DNA of 64,000 bases from Azospirillum agricola (GCF_017876095.1 NZ_JAGINM010000008.1:1-64000), one strand, 5' to 3'. Counted from the first letter of the stretch, positions 33,413-42,774 are shown. Notes: generated by a model not told the origin, from the letters alone. Translations and numbers: made by a program.

Positions 33413-34474
33413 TCAGAGGGCGGCAATCAAGGGCCACACGCCATCGGCGCCCGCCGCGATCATCCGCCGCCCGATCACGCGGTTCCAATGCGCCTCGTTT
33501 CCAAATTCGTCACGCCAGGACCACAGCCGCTTGGTCAGAAAATGCAGGCTGTGCTCATGGGTGAAGCCGATGGCGCCATGCACCTGATGCGCGATGGTCG
33601 CGACGGACCCGGCGGCCTCGCCGGCCCGCGCCTTGGCGGCGGCGATGGGCAGGAGAACGGTTCCATCATGCATCGCCTCGGCCGCGACGTCCGCCGATCC
33701 GGCGGCGGCGGCGGCGTGTCCGGCCATGATCGCGAGACTCTGCTGGATCGCCTGGAACTTGCCGATCGGCCGGCCGAACTGAACCCGGTCGTTGGCGTAG
33801 CCCACGGTCATCTCCAGCACCCGGCCGACCGCGCCGGCGATCGCGGCGGTGCGCAGCGCAGCCCCCATGGCGAAGCACTCCGCGAGGCCGAAGCCGTCGG
33901 GAAGCGGCGCCACGGCGCTCTCCGCCGCCACGCCCTCGATCCGCAGGGTGTCGCGCGGTTCGCAGGCGAGGTTGACGCCCGGTTCCGTCCGGACCTGAGC
34001 CCCCGTCAGGCGCACCGCCAGAACCCGCCCTTCATGCTCGGCGAGCCCCACCAGGACGGCCGCCGAGCGGCCCCACGGGACCCGGTGCGCGACACCGCTC
34101 AGCCTCCAGCCGCCTTCCGTGCGCGCCAGCGTGAGCCGGTCATCGAGCCGCACCGGCGCCACGGTCGCCGGACCGGCGGCGAGCGGCAAACCGGCCGCCG
34201 CCAGAAGCCGGTTCGCCAGCATGGTTTCGGGGAGGGGAAGCGGGACGGCGAAGGAGCCGGCGATGCGGACCAGCATCGCCCCCTCGATCGCGTCGAGGCC
34301 CACGCCGCCATCCTCTTCGGGCACCAGGGCCAGGGGAAGGCCGAGTTCCTCGATCCTGTCCCATTGGGCACCAAGCCATTCCCCGGCCTCGGCACGATGC
34401 AACTCTTGCGGTGTGAACTGCTCGGTGAACAGCCGTGCCGCTGTATCCCACACGATTTGACTTGTCTCGCTCAC
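33413..34474 (-). CDS. Acyl-CoA dehydrogenase (FadE-like, subunit B of a pair)
   Basis: 353 residues starting at GTG 34474 (VSETSQIVWDTAARLFTEQF). The frame is open further upstream only because of the liv stub. Family marks include GLPLALVPEEDGGVGLDAIE, VGYANDRVQFGRPIGKFQAI, QQSLAIMAGHAAAAAG and HQVHGAIGFTHEHSLHFLTK. The middle is shorter and less conserved than in its neighbour and lacks a clear TEPxxGSD strand, as in the beta-type partners of heteromeric acyl-CoA dehydrogenases. A two-subunit enzyme with the adjacent gene is a reasonable inference. Confidence 0.87.
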   Translation of the reverse strand: MSETSQIVWDTAARLFTEQFTPQELHRAEAGEWLGAQWDRIEELGLPLALVPEEDGGVGLDAIEGAMLVRIAGSFAVPLPLPETMLANRLLAAAGLPLAAGPATVAPVRLDDRLTLARTEGGWRLSGVAHRVPWGRSAAVLVGLAEHEGRVLAVRLTGAQVRTEPGVNLACEPRDTLRIEGVAAESAVAPLPDGFGLAECFAMGAALRTAAIAGAVGRVLEMTVGYANDRVQFGRPIGKFQAIQQSLAIMAGHAAAAAGSADVAAEAMHDGTVLLPIAAAKARAGEAAGSVATIAHQVHGAIGFTHEHSLHFLTKRLWSWRDEFGNEAHWNRVIGRRMIAAGADGVWPLIAAL

Positions 34475-34537
34475 CTTGGGACCTCTGGGCGTGAATGGTG
34501 ATTCCGGTCCATTGTCCGGAAGAGGGTTCTGAAAGGA

Positions 34538-34743
34538 GCGCTCCGTCCGATAGCCGAGCGGGATGGCGCGCGGTTCGTTCTCGCGGATCGCCTTCAGGAC
34601 TTGGCCGAAGGGCGAATGCACCGTCCCCGCCTCACTTGCAGGTTCACCTCCTTCACGGCCACGAAGCCCTTGAACTCCTTCGTCAGGCCACGCGCTTCCA
34701 GGATGATGTCCGATGCCATGCCCTGTTCCTTGAAGCGGTCCAT
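34538..34743 (-). pseudogene. livG-livM fusion stub
   Basis: Starts at ATG 34743 or 34719 as the N-terminus of a LivG ATPase (MASDIILEARGLTKEFKGFV, then AVKEVNLQVRRG) but stops before the Walker A. In a shifted frame it continues as an internal LivM permease segment, SPFGQVLKAIRENEPRAIPL followed by GYRTER. LivM homology ends at about 34538. The rest of both genes, and any livF or livH, is missing. The stub sits between the binding-protein gene and the acyl-CoA dehydrogenases, where a transporter operon would be expected. Confidence 0.8.
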
Positions 34744-34754
34744 GCGTCATGAAG

Positions 34755-34786
34755 CCGTGTCCCGGCCCGGAGGGGCCGGGACACGG
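34755..34786 (-). terminator. 14-bp hairpin downstream of the binding-protein gene
   Basis: CCGTGTCCCGGCCC (34755-34768) pairs with GGGCCGGGACACGG (34773-34786) with a 4-nt loop. It lies directly after the minus-strand binding-protein gene. Without a U-tract it is probably an attenuator or mRNA-stabilising structure that keeps binding-protein mRNA in excess over downstream genes, a common arrangement in binding-protein operons. Confidence 0.6.
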
Positions 34787-34794
34787 AGCGCGCA

Positions 34795-36003
34795 TCACTT
34801 CTTGAGCAGCGCGCATTCGCTTTCGGCCACCGGGCGGAAGGCCTGATCACCCGGAACCGAACCGATCACCTCGAAGAGATCCCAAGGATCGTTGGATTCC
34901 TGAGCCTTCTTCACCTGGACCAGATACATCTCGTGAAGCATCCGCCCGTCCGCGCGCACCGTGCCGTTGGTGGCGAACATGTCGTTTACCGGCATGGCCC
35001 GCATGGTTTGCGCGACCTTTTCGGAGTCGTCGGTGCCTGCCTTCTCCACGGCCTTCAGATAATGAAGGACCGCCGAATAGGTGCCCGCCTGCACACTGGT
35101 CGGACGCTTCTGCGTCTTGGCGTGGAAGCGGTCGGACCAGCTCTTGGACTCCGCTGTGCGGTTCCAGACGAAGCCGCTGGACATCAAAATGCCCGCCGCG
35201 TCCTCAAGCCCGATGGCCCGCACGTCCGGTTCGAAGGCCAGCAGGGCGACGACCTTCACCCTGGAGTCGTCGAGGATGCCGAACTCCTTGGCCTGCTTGA
35301 TCGTGGTGATCGTGTCCTTGCCGGCGTTGGCAAGCGCGATGACCTTCGCGCCCGATGCCTGCGCCTGGAGCAGGTAGGCGCTCATATCCTGCGACGGGAA
35401 GGGATGGCGGACGCTGCCCACCACCTTGCCGCCGTTGCCCTCCACCACCTTGCGGACGTCCTTCTCCAGGTCGTGGCCGAAGGCGTAGTCGGCCGTGATG
35501 AAGAACCAGGTGTCGCCGCCGCTCTTGAGCGTCGCCTTGGCGTTCACCGTCGCCAGGGAATAGGTGTCGTAGACCCACGACACTCCATAGGGGGAACAGG
35601 CGGCGTTCGTCATGGCCGAGGTGCCGGCGCCGGTGTTCAACGCGATCTTCTTCGCGCGGGTGGCGACACCCTGCAAGGCGAGACCGACGGAGGAGGTCAC
35701 CATGTCGGTGATGGCGTCGACGCCTTCGGTGTCGAACCATTTCTGGACGATGGAACTGGCGATGTCCGCTTTGTTCTGGTGGTCGGCCCTCACGATCTCG
35801 ATGGGCATGCCGAGCACGCGCCCGCCGAAATCCTCGGCCGCCAGTTCGGCGGCAACCACGGAGCCCGAGCCGGCGATGTCCGCGTAGACTCCCGACAGAT
35901 CGGTGACGACGCCGATCTTGACCTTGTTGTCCGAAATGTTCTGGGCCGACGCCGCCTGCGCCAGAACGGCGAGCGAGGTCGCCAGCACTGCCAATGTCTT
36001 CAT
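34795..36003 (-). CDS. Periplasmic solute-binding protein, LivK/aromatic-acid type
   Basis: 402 residues with a Sec signal peptide (MKTLAVLATSLAVLAQAASA, cleavage near residue 20). The mature fold starts KVKIGVVTDLSGVYADIAGS and has EIVRADHQNKADIASSIVQK, FFITADYAFGHDLEKDVRKV and the final PVAESECALLKK. It closely resembles the binding proteins at 14.1 and 59.8 kb. Its own permease/ATPase genes exist only as the livG-livM stub just downstream, so it either works with another Liv complex or is on its way to loss. Confidence 0.9.
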   Translation of the reverse strand: MKTLAVLATSLAVLAQAASAQNISDNKVKIGVVTDLSGVYADIAGSGSVVAAELAAEDFGGRVLGMPIEIVRADHQNKADIASSIVQKWFDTEGVDAITDMVTSSVGLALQGVATRAKKIALNTGAGTSAMTNAACSPYGVSWVYDTYSLATVNAKATLKSGGDTWFFITADYAFGHDLEKDVRKVVEGNGGKVVGSVRHPFPSQDMSAYLLQAQASGAKVIALANAGKDTITTIKQAKEFGILDDSRVKVVALLAFEPDVRAIGLEDAAGILMSSGFVWNRTAESKSWSDRFHAKTQKRPTSVQAGTYSAVLHYLKAVEKAGTDDSEKVAQTMRAMPVNDMFATNGTVRADGRMLHEMYLVQVKKAQESNDPWDLFEVIGSVPGDQAFRPVAESECALLKK

Positions 36004-36073
36004 GAACGTCTTCTTCCCAAGGGGGATGCCATTTTTTGACCGAACCGATGCGGATCGCCCGGCCGCGGATGGA

Positions 36074-36976
36074 TCAATCAGGCAAGCGGGGGGGAACGAC
36101 GCCGGCCACGTCGCAGGCGTAGTCGAGGAGCGCCGAGAAATCGCGTGTGGCGTAGACACCGCCGCGTGCGGCGCCGAGCGCGCCGGCGGCGGCCAGTCCG
36201 ACGGGAAGACCGAGGCGCTGCTGTGCGGCGGCGGCAAGCGCCAGCATCAGATCCTTGTGGGCAAGATCGATGGTGAAGCCGGGCGCGGTGTCGCCTTTCA
36301 GAACCTTGGTCGCGAAATTGACCTGGAACTGACCGTTGGTCGCGGTGGTGCCGCCCGACACCGCCTTCATCACGTCGACCGGCAAGCCGAGCTTGGTTCC
36401 GAGCAGGATCGCCTCGGCGGTGAGCTGGGCGCCGATCACGGCAAGGTAGTTGTTGACGATCTTCATCCGCGTTCCCGATCCTTCGGGGCCGCAACGGTGG
36501 ATCGTCGTTCCCATGGCTTGCAGCAACGGCTCGGCCCGTGCGAAGCCCTCGTCGCTGGCGCCGACCATGAACAGGGACTCGCCGCGCTCGGCGTGGCTGA
36601 CCAGCCGACCGACCGGAGCGTCAACGAAGGCCACGCCGCGTTCCTTGCACGCCGCCGCGACGTCGTCGGTGGTCTGCGGATCGACGGTGCTCATGTCGAT
36701 CACCAGCGATCCGCCCGGAAGGTTGGCCAGCACGCCCTCGCCGCCGAGAACCACGCCACGCACATGCGGGGGCGCCGGCAGCATGGTGACGACGATGGTC
36801 GCTCCCGTCACGGCCTCGGCGACGCTGCCGGCGGCGCGGGCGCCCAGGCCGACCAGGGTGTCGAGCTTGCCGCGATCGAGGTCGAAGCCGACCACCGCGA
36901 AGCCCTTGCGGACCAGATTGGAGGCCATCGGCAACCCCATCGCCCCGAGGCCGATGAACGCGATCGTCTCGCTCAT
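36074..36976 (-). CDS. 3-hydroxyisobutyrate dehydrogenase-like NAD(P)-dependent enzyme
   Basis: 300 residues from ATG 36976. The N-terminal nucleotide-binding site is FIGLGAMGLPMASNLVRKGF; then come VIDMSTVDPQTTDD, substrate-site FVDAPVGRLVSHAERGESLF and the catalytic Lys in GSGTRMKIVNNYL (the family has a conserved Lys-x-x-Asn). It oxidises a beta-hydroxy acid to a semialdehyde or the reverse. The neighbouring aldehyde dehydrogenase could take that semialdehyde further. It is intact, unlike the mmsB stub at 10.5 kb. Confidence 0.9.
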   Translation of the reverse strand: MSETIAFIGLGAMGLPMASNLVRKGFAVVGFDLDRGKLDTLVGLGARAAGSVAEAVTGATIVVTMLPAPPHVRGVVLGGEGVLANLPGGSLVIDMSTVDPQTTDDVAAACKERGVAFVDAPVGRLVSHAERGESLFMVGASDEGFARAEPLLQAMGTTIHRCGPEGSGTRMKIVNNYLAVIGAQLTAEAILLGTKLGLPVDVMKAVSGGTTATNGQFQVNFATKVLKGDTAPGFTIDLAHKDLMLALAAAAQQRLGLPVGLAAAGALGAARGGVYATRDFSALLDYACDVAGVVPPRLPD

Positions 36977-37030
36977 GTTCGATCTCCCATCACTTTCTTG
37001 TTCGTTCACGCGCTGAGCATCCGGTGGTGT

Positions 37031-38464
37031 TCAGGCCGTGACGCCGTGGTTGATGTAGGCGGTCTTGCCTTCGGTGAAGAACTCGACCGCAGCGCTTCCC
37101 TGCTCGCGCCCGCCATAGCCGGACGGGCTGCGCCCGCCGAAGGGAACGTGGTAGTCGATGCCGGCGGTCGGCGCGTTGACCATCACGAGCCCGGCGCGCG
37201 AGCGGCGCCGGAAGGTTTCGGCCGCGACCAGCCCTTGGGTGACGACGCCGCTGGACAGCGCGTGCTCGCTGTCGTTGGCGATGGCGATGGCATGCTCGAG
37301 ATCGTCCACGGCGATGACGCTGGCAACCGGACCGAACACCTCGTCGCGGTTGATCCGCATGTCGTTGTCGGTGCCGATGAACAGGGTCGGTTCCAGGAAG
37401 TAGCCGTTGGCATCGAGCCGTTGTCCGCCGCAGGCCAGCTCCGCCCCCTCTTCGCGGGCAATGGCGATGTAGCGCAGATCCTTGTCGAGCTGCGGCTGGT
37501 TGACCACCGGCCCCATGTCGGTCCGGGCGTCGAGCGGATCGCCGACGCGCATCGCGCGGACTTTGGCGACCAGACGCTCGACGAAGGCGTCGTGAATCCG
37601 GCGGGTCGCGATGATGCGGCTGGTGGCCGTGCAGCGCTGGCCGGCGGAGTGGAAGGCACCCTGGAGGGCGATGTCGGCCGCGAGATCGAGGTCCGCGTCG
37701 TCCAGCACCACCAACGGATTCTTGCCGCCCAGCTCGAGCTGGACCTTGGTCATCCTCGCGACCGTGCGTTCCAGGATCGCCCGGCCGACCGGCGGCGAGC
37801 CGGTGAAGCTGACCGCGTCGGCGCCATCGACCAGAACCGGGCCGAGCGTTCGGCCGTCGCCCATCACGAGGTTGAACACACCGGCGGGCAGGCCGGCGCG
37901 GTGCAGGATGTCGGCCAGTTCCCAGGCGCAGCCGGGGGTGGTCTCCGATGGCTTGAGCACGACGGTGTTGCCGAAGGCCAGCGCATACGCGGTCTTCCAG
38001 GCCGGTACGGCCATCGGGAAATTCCACGGCGTGATGAGGCTGACCACGCCGACCGGTTCACGGGTGACCATCGTGGTCGTCCCATCGCGCAGGCCGGGCA
38101 GGCACTCGCCACCGTTCCGCAGCGGTTCGCCCGAGGCGTAATGGAAGATCTGGGCGCTGCGGCGGATCTCGCCGATGCCTTCCCGCAGGGTCTTGCCCTC
38201 TTCGCGGGTCAGCAGGGCGCCAAGCTCCTCGGCGCGCGCGTGGAGTTCGTCGCCGACGCGACGCAGGATGTCGGATCGTGTCTGCGGGTTGCTCGCCGCC
38301 CAGCCGGGCAGCGCCTCGCGCGCTGCGGCCAGGGCCTCGGCGGCTTGTTCGACCGTCGCCCAGGCGTAATGGCCGATGACCTCGTCCAGCTTGGCCGGAT
38401 TTACGTTCGGCTCGAAGATCGGGCTGCCGGTCGGACGACCGCCGATCCAGTTCGTCTTTTCCAT
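37031..38464 (-). CDS. Aldehyde dehydrogenase, semialdehyde type
   Basis: 477 residues with the general base Glu244 in VQLELGGKNP and nucleophile Cys278 in SAGQRCTATSR. It also has ITPWNFPMAVPAWKTAYALA and VFGPVASVI. Overall it resembles alpha-ketoglutarate-semialdehyde / succinate-semialdehyde-type dehydrogenases (HVPFGGRSPSGYGGREQG near the end). It lies 54 bp before the hydroxyisobutyrate-type dehydrogenase and 41 bp after a CoA-transferase, so it probably oxidises a semialdehyde in this pathway. Confidence 0.9.
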   Translation of the reverse strand: MEKTNWIGGRPTGSPIFEPNVNPAKLDEVIGHYAWATVEQAAEALAAAREALPGWAASNPQTRSDILRRVGDELHARAEELGALLTREEGKTLREGIGEIRRSAQIFHYASGEPLRNGGECLPGLRDGTTTMVTREPVGVVSLITPWNFPMAVPAWKTAYALAFGNTVVLKPSETTPGCAWELADILHRAGLPAGVFNLVMGDGRTLGPVLVDGADAVSFTGSPPVGRAILERTVARMTKVQLELGGKNPLVVLDDADLDLAADIALQGAFHSAGQRCTATSRIIATRRIHDAFVERLVAKVRAMRVGDPLDARTDMGPVVNQPQLDKDLRYIAIAREEGAELACGGQRLDANGYFLEPTLFIGTDNDMRINRDEVFGPVASVIAVDDLEHAIAIANDSEHALSSGVVTQGLVAAETFRRRSRAGLVMVNAPTAGIDYHVPFGGRSPSGYGGREQGSAAVEFFTEGKTAYINHGVTA

Positions 38465-38505
38465 GACTTGTTCGTCTTTCGCGTCTGACGGAAGGGCAGG
38501 GCGGC

Positions 38506-39855
38506 TCAGCGACGGTCCGTTGTCTGAATCACCGCGCGAGCCTTGAGGTCGTCGAGCTCGGCGGGGCTGAGACCGAGAAGCTCGCCGAGGACGTCCGCCG
38601 TCTGCTGTCCCAAGCGGGGTGGGGCTTGCCGGTAGCGCGCCGGCGTCTGGGACAGGCGGGCCGGGAAGCCGACGACCGGAACGGCGGTGCCGTCATCGGT
38701 TTCCAGCCGGTGAACGAGGCTTCGCGCGGCCACCTGGGGATCCGCGAAGACCTGATCGATGCGGTTGATCGGGCCGGCGGGAACGCCCGCGCCGGCCATC
38801 GCGGCGGTCAACGCCGCCGAGGTCCATCCGGCGATGCTGTCGGCGAGCGCGGCCTCCAGCTCCTGCCGGTTCCGCTGGCGTCCGGGGTTGTCGGCGAAGC
38901 GGCTGTCGTCGAGCAGATCCTGCCGCTCCAGCAACTGGCAGAGGGAGCGGAATTGCCCATCATTGCCGACGGCGACAATGATATGGCCGTCGCTTGTGGC
39001 GAAGCAGCGATAGGGCACGACGTTGGGATGGCCGTTGCCCATGCGGCGGGGCACTTGACCGCCCACCAGCCAGTTCATTCCCTGGTTGGCCAGCACCGCG
39101 ACCTGCGTGTCGAGCAAGGCGCAGTCGATGTGCTGGCCCTCTCCTGTGCGGTCACGGTGCCGCAGAGCGGCGAGCATCGACACCGTCGCGTACATCCCTG
39201 TGAAGAGGTCGGACACTGGAACCCCGACCTTGAGCGGCTCGCTGCCGGGCGTGCCGTCGGGCTGGCCGGTCACGCTCATCAGCCCGCTCATACCCTGGAT
39301 GAGGAAGTCATAGCCGCCACGTGTGGCATAGGGGCCGGTCTGTCCGAAGCCCGTGATCGAGCAGTAGATCAGCGCTTCGTTCTCGCGCTTCAGGCTTTCA
39401 TAGTCCAAGCCGTAACGGGCGAGCCCGCCCACCTTGAAGTTCTCCAGCACGATATCGCAGGAGCGAGCAAGGCGTCGGACCAGAGCGGCGCCATCGGGCG
39501 AGGCGATGTCGATTGCCACGGATTTCTTGTTGCGGTTGCAGCTCAGGTAATAGGCGCTCAATGGATCGTTGTCCGCGTCCTCCCGTACGGAGCGCAGATA
39601 GGGCGGTCCCCAGGCACGAGTGTCGTCGCCCTTGCCGGGATGCTCGATCTTGATCACCTCGGCCCCGAGATCGCCCAGGATCTGCGAGGCCCAGGGGCCG
39701 GCGAGAACGCGGCTGAGATCGAGCACCCGCACGCCAGCGAGTGCGGCCGCGGCTTCGTCGCGATCGGCTGGAAGTTCTGATTGAGTCACGATGGTCGGCT
39801 CTCCGCTCGCGGCCGGTTTCCCGGCTGGGAGGGGTGGATGGTTGGTGCCCGTCAT
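38506..39855 (-). CDS. Class III (CaiB/BaiF) CoA-transferase
   Basis: 449 residues from ATG 39855, or 427 from GTG 39789 (VTQSELPADRDEAAAALAGV), where family sequence is near. Landmarks are VRVLDLSRVLAGPWASQILG, GAEVIKIEHPGKGDDTRAWG, CNRNKKSVAIDIASPDGAAL, YDFLIQGMSGLMSVTG, and the probable catalytic Asp in GVPVSDLFTGMYATVSML. It heads the minus-strand acyl-CoA operon and is divergent from an IclR gene. An inverted repeat overlaps its ATG, which suggests direct repression at the start. Confidence 0.9.
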   Translation of the reverse strand: MTGTNHPPLPAGKPAASGEPTIVTQSELPADRDEAAAALAGVRVLDLSRVLAGPWASQILGDLGAEVIKIEHPGKGDDTRAWGPPYLRSVREDADNDPLSAYYLSCNRNKKSVAIDIASPDGAALVRRLARSCDIVLENFKVGGLARYGLDYESLKRENEALIYCSITGFGQTGPYATRGGYDFLIQGMSGLMSVTGQPDGTPGSEPLKVGVPVSDLFTGMYATVSMLAALRHRDRTGEGQHIDCALLDTQVAVLANQGMNWLVGGQVPRRMGNGHPNVVPYRCFATSDGHIIVAVGNDGQFRSLCQLLERQDLLDDSRFADNPGRQRNRQELEAALADSIAGWTSAALTAAMAGAGVPAGPINRIDQVFADPQVAARSLVHRLETDDGTAVPVVGFPARLSQTPARYRQAPPRLGQQTADVLGELLGLSPAELDDLKARAVIQTTDRR

Positions 39856-39880
39856 TTCATACAGTGAAATGACCGTTTCA
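39854..39880. promoter_or_regulatory. IclR-type operator, ATTTCA-N5-TGAAAT with overlapping TGAAA-N6-TTTCA
   Basis: ATTTCA (39854-39859) and TGAAAT (39865-39870) form a perfect inverted repeat that overlaps the ATG of the CoA-transferase. TGAAA (39865-39869) with TTTCA (39876-39880) forms a second, overlapping dyad. IclR-family proteins commonly bind TGAAA/TTTCA-like dyads, and an IclR gene lies divergently 190 bp away. The site probably controls the acyl-CoA operon. Confidence 0.6.
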
Positions 39881-40046
39881 TTGTGGAAAGGCTAACCAGC
39901 GTGCTGATAAAATGCAACTGGCATTTCAACGCTTAGCCGGGAAAAATGCGGGAGGGCGGATCGCTGGCCTTCCAAGCGAAATACGAGAAGCGATAGGCTG
40001 GTTTTGCCATCCGGTTGTGCCTGGAATCGAAGGGACTGAAGTTTCA

Positions 40047-40829
40047 ATGCCGTCGTTCAAACCTGTGGCCGCGCTGACGCGCGGTCTGGACGTTCTTCGT
40101 GTCGTGAACGAACTGCGGGAAGCCACCGTCTCCGCTCTTCACAAGGAGACCGGCCTCGACAAGGCGACGATCGTTCGCATGCTGGAAACCCTGGAGCATG
40201 AGGGCTACGTCACCCGCAGCCCGTCGAACAGCGGCTACGTCGCCACCGGGCGCACGTTGCAACTGAGTCGCGGCTACGACCTTCACCATCGCATCGGGCT
40301 GCTGTCGGAACCGATCCTGACCGAGTTCCGTCACAGGATCGGATGGCCATCGGATGTGGCCCTGTTCGACCACGACGCGATGATCGTCGTGCAGACGAGC
40401 CGTGAAACCGGTCCGCTGTTCTTCAACCGCAGGCCAGGCTTTCGGGCGCCGATCCTGGAGACGTCGATCGGACGCGCCTACCTCGCCTACTGCGATCCGG
40501 CCGAGCGGGAGCGGATCATTGCCCGCCTGCGCGTGAAGCCGGATGTGAGAAACATGTTGGCCAGCGAGCCGGAAAAATTGGAGGCGCTTCTCGCGGACGT
40601 TCGTGCACGTGGCTTCGCCTGCATGGACGACGCCTACAGTGAACGGGAATATTCGCGGCAAATGTGGGCGATGGCCGTTCCCGTCCAGGATGACGACGGC
40701 ATCCATGCGACGTTGAACATCATGATGCTGCGCAACGCGATCACGCCCGACATGGCCGTGGAGCGGTTTCTCGGTCCTTTGAAGGACACGGCGGATCGTC
40801 TGGCAAACGTCTTGCGCAACGGCGAATAG
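40047..40829 (+). CDS. IclR-family transcriptional regulator
   Basis: 260 residues from ATG 40047 (MPSFKPVAALTRGLDVLRVV). The winged helix covers about 10-70: TVSALHKETGLDKATIVRML, then LEHEGYVTRSPSNSGYVATG. The C-terminal IclR effector domain includes TSIGRAYLAYCDPAERERII and ARGFACMDDAYSEREYSRQM. It is divergent from the acyl-CoA operon, with an IclR-like dyad between them, and convergent with the CoA-ligase stub across a hairpin. Confidence 0.9.
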   Translation: MPSFKPVAALTRGLDVLRVVNELREATVSALHKETGLDKATIVRMLETLEHEGYVTRSPSNSGYVATGRTLQLSRGYDLHHRIGLLSEPILTEFRHRIGWPSDVALFDHDAMIVVQTSRETGPLFFNRRPGFRAPILETSIGRAYLAYCDPAERERIIARLRVKPDVRNMLASEPEKLEALLADVRARGFACMDDAYSEREYSRQMWAMAVPVQDDDGIHATLNIMMLRNAITPDMAVERFLGPLKDTADRLANVLRNGE

Positions 40830-40855
40830 CGGTCGCAGTCATTTTCGGTGACCGG

Positions 40856-40879
40856 CTCGGCCGGCCGGAGCCGGCCGAG
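40856..40879. terminator. GC-rich hairpin between convergent iclR and ligase stub
   Basis: CTCGGCCGG (40856-40864) pairs with CCGGCCGAG (40871-40879) with a 6-nt loop, 26 bp past the iclR stop. It probably ends the iclR message and, from the other side, the livKHMGF transcript. There is no U-tract. Confidence 0.5.
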
Positions 40880-40961
40880 GCCGGATGGCTTGCGGGGCGC
40901 CGTTCGCGACGGCGAAACCGATATGGGCCATCAGCTCCGCGCATGGTTGGTGGGTGCGGCT

Positions 40962-41339
40962 TCACGCGTCCGTTCGCCTGCCCAATCCGGCCTGCCTGCG
41001 AAGCTCCGTCTCCAGGATCTTCGCATAGGAGTTCTTGGGCAAGGATTCGCAGAACAGATACTGCTTCGGCCGCTTGAAGCGGGCAATATGCGCCTCGCAC
41101 GGACGGTCGAGTTCCTCGCGTGGCAGCTCGCCGCCGTCACATGCGGGATGGCGTAAATGCCGGAGCCGTGCGACAGCGGCGCCGGATGAAGAATGCGGTC
41201 CTCCGGCGCCGTCGCGTCAACAGGCGGGCGGCACGGCCGGCCAGCCCGCGGTAACTCCAAACCGGGCGGGCGCCCTCAAGGACCGCGGTCCGCTCGGGAC
41301 GGACGAGGCCGCGCGCGTCGGCAGGGTGCCGATGTTCAT
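40962..41339 (-). pseudogene. AMP-dependent acyl-CoA ligase reduced to three fragments
   Basis: Starts at ATG 41339, overlapping the livF stop by 4 nt (MNIGTLPTRAASSVP). After an apparent single-base loss the N-terminus continues in another frame (ERTAVLEGARPVWSYRGLAG, RAARL). A middle fragment (DRILHPAPLSHGSGIYAIPH) and then a C-terminal fragment (ELPREELDRPCEAHIARFKR, PKQYLFCESLPKNSYAKILE, TELRRQ) follow, each in a different frame. Intact ligases are about 500-550 residues; about 125 codons remain. The phosphate-binding loop and most of the adenylation domain are gone. It shows the liv operon once ended in a ligase that activated the imported acid. Confidence 0.82.
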
Positions 41340-42048
41340 ACCGTCATTCCCAGATAGGCGGCCCGCACCAGTGGACTGTCGAGAAGCTCCCCGGAGGGCC
41401 CCTGGAGCACGACCTCTCCCTGTTGCAGCAGATAGGCGTAATCGACCGAGCGCAGACTGAGCTGCACGTTCTGTTCGACCAGCAGCAGGCTGAGGCCGCT
41501 GCGGGTCAGGGTGCCGAGGATCTCGAAGATCTCCGCCACCACGCGCGGCGCCAGCCCGATCGACGGTTCGTCCAGCACCAGCAGGCGCGGCCGGGTCATC
41601 AGCGCCCGGCCGATCGCCACCATCTGCTGCTCGCCCCCCGACAAGGTGCCGACGCGCTGGCGGGCCCGTTCGGCGAGGCGGGGGAACAGGCCGAAGACGC
41701 GGGCCAGCCCCTCGTCCCGATGCTCGCGCGCCTTGCCGAAGGTGCTGGCGGCGACGAGGTTCTCGGTCACCGTGCACTCGGGGAACAGCAGGCGGCCCTC
41801 CGGCACCGTGCCGATGCCGGCGCGGGTGCGGTCGGACACCCGCATCCGCCCAAGCTCCCCTCCGTCCCACAGGACCCGGCCGCGGCGGGTGGCGACCAGC
41901 CCGTTGATGGTCTTGACCACCGTGCTCTTGCCGGCGCCGTTGGAGCCGATCAGAGCGACCCGCTGGCCGCTCTCGATGACCAGGTCGATGTCACGCACCA
42001 CGTCGGCCTTGCCGTAGCCGGCCGAGACGCGTTCCAGCGTCAGACGGG

Positions 42049-42052
<4 letters not shown>
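41336..42052 (-). CDS. livF: Branched-chain-type ABC transporter ATPase LivF
   Basis: 238 residues. Walker A GSNGAGKSTVVKTINGL, Q-loop region GIGTVPEGRLLFPECTVTEN, signature LSGGEQQMVAIGRALMTRPR, Walker B LLVLDEPSIGLAPRVV and switch His-type position LLVEQNVQLSLRS identify LivF. It overlaps livG upstream and the CoA-ligase stub downstream by 4 nt each, so translation is coupled along the operon. Confidence 0.93.

Positions 42053-42770
<718 letters not shown>

Positions 42771-42774
<4 letters not shown>

Noticed and set aside
35903-38488. 861-codon plus-strand frame
   Set aside because: Spans the antisense of three real minus-strand genes and has the composition of antisense GC-rich DNA.
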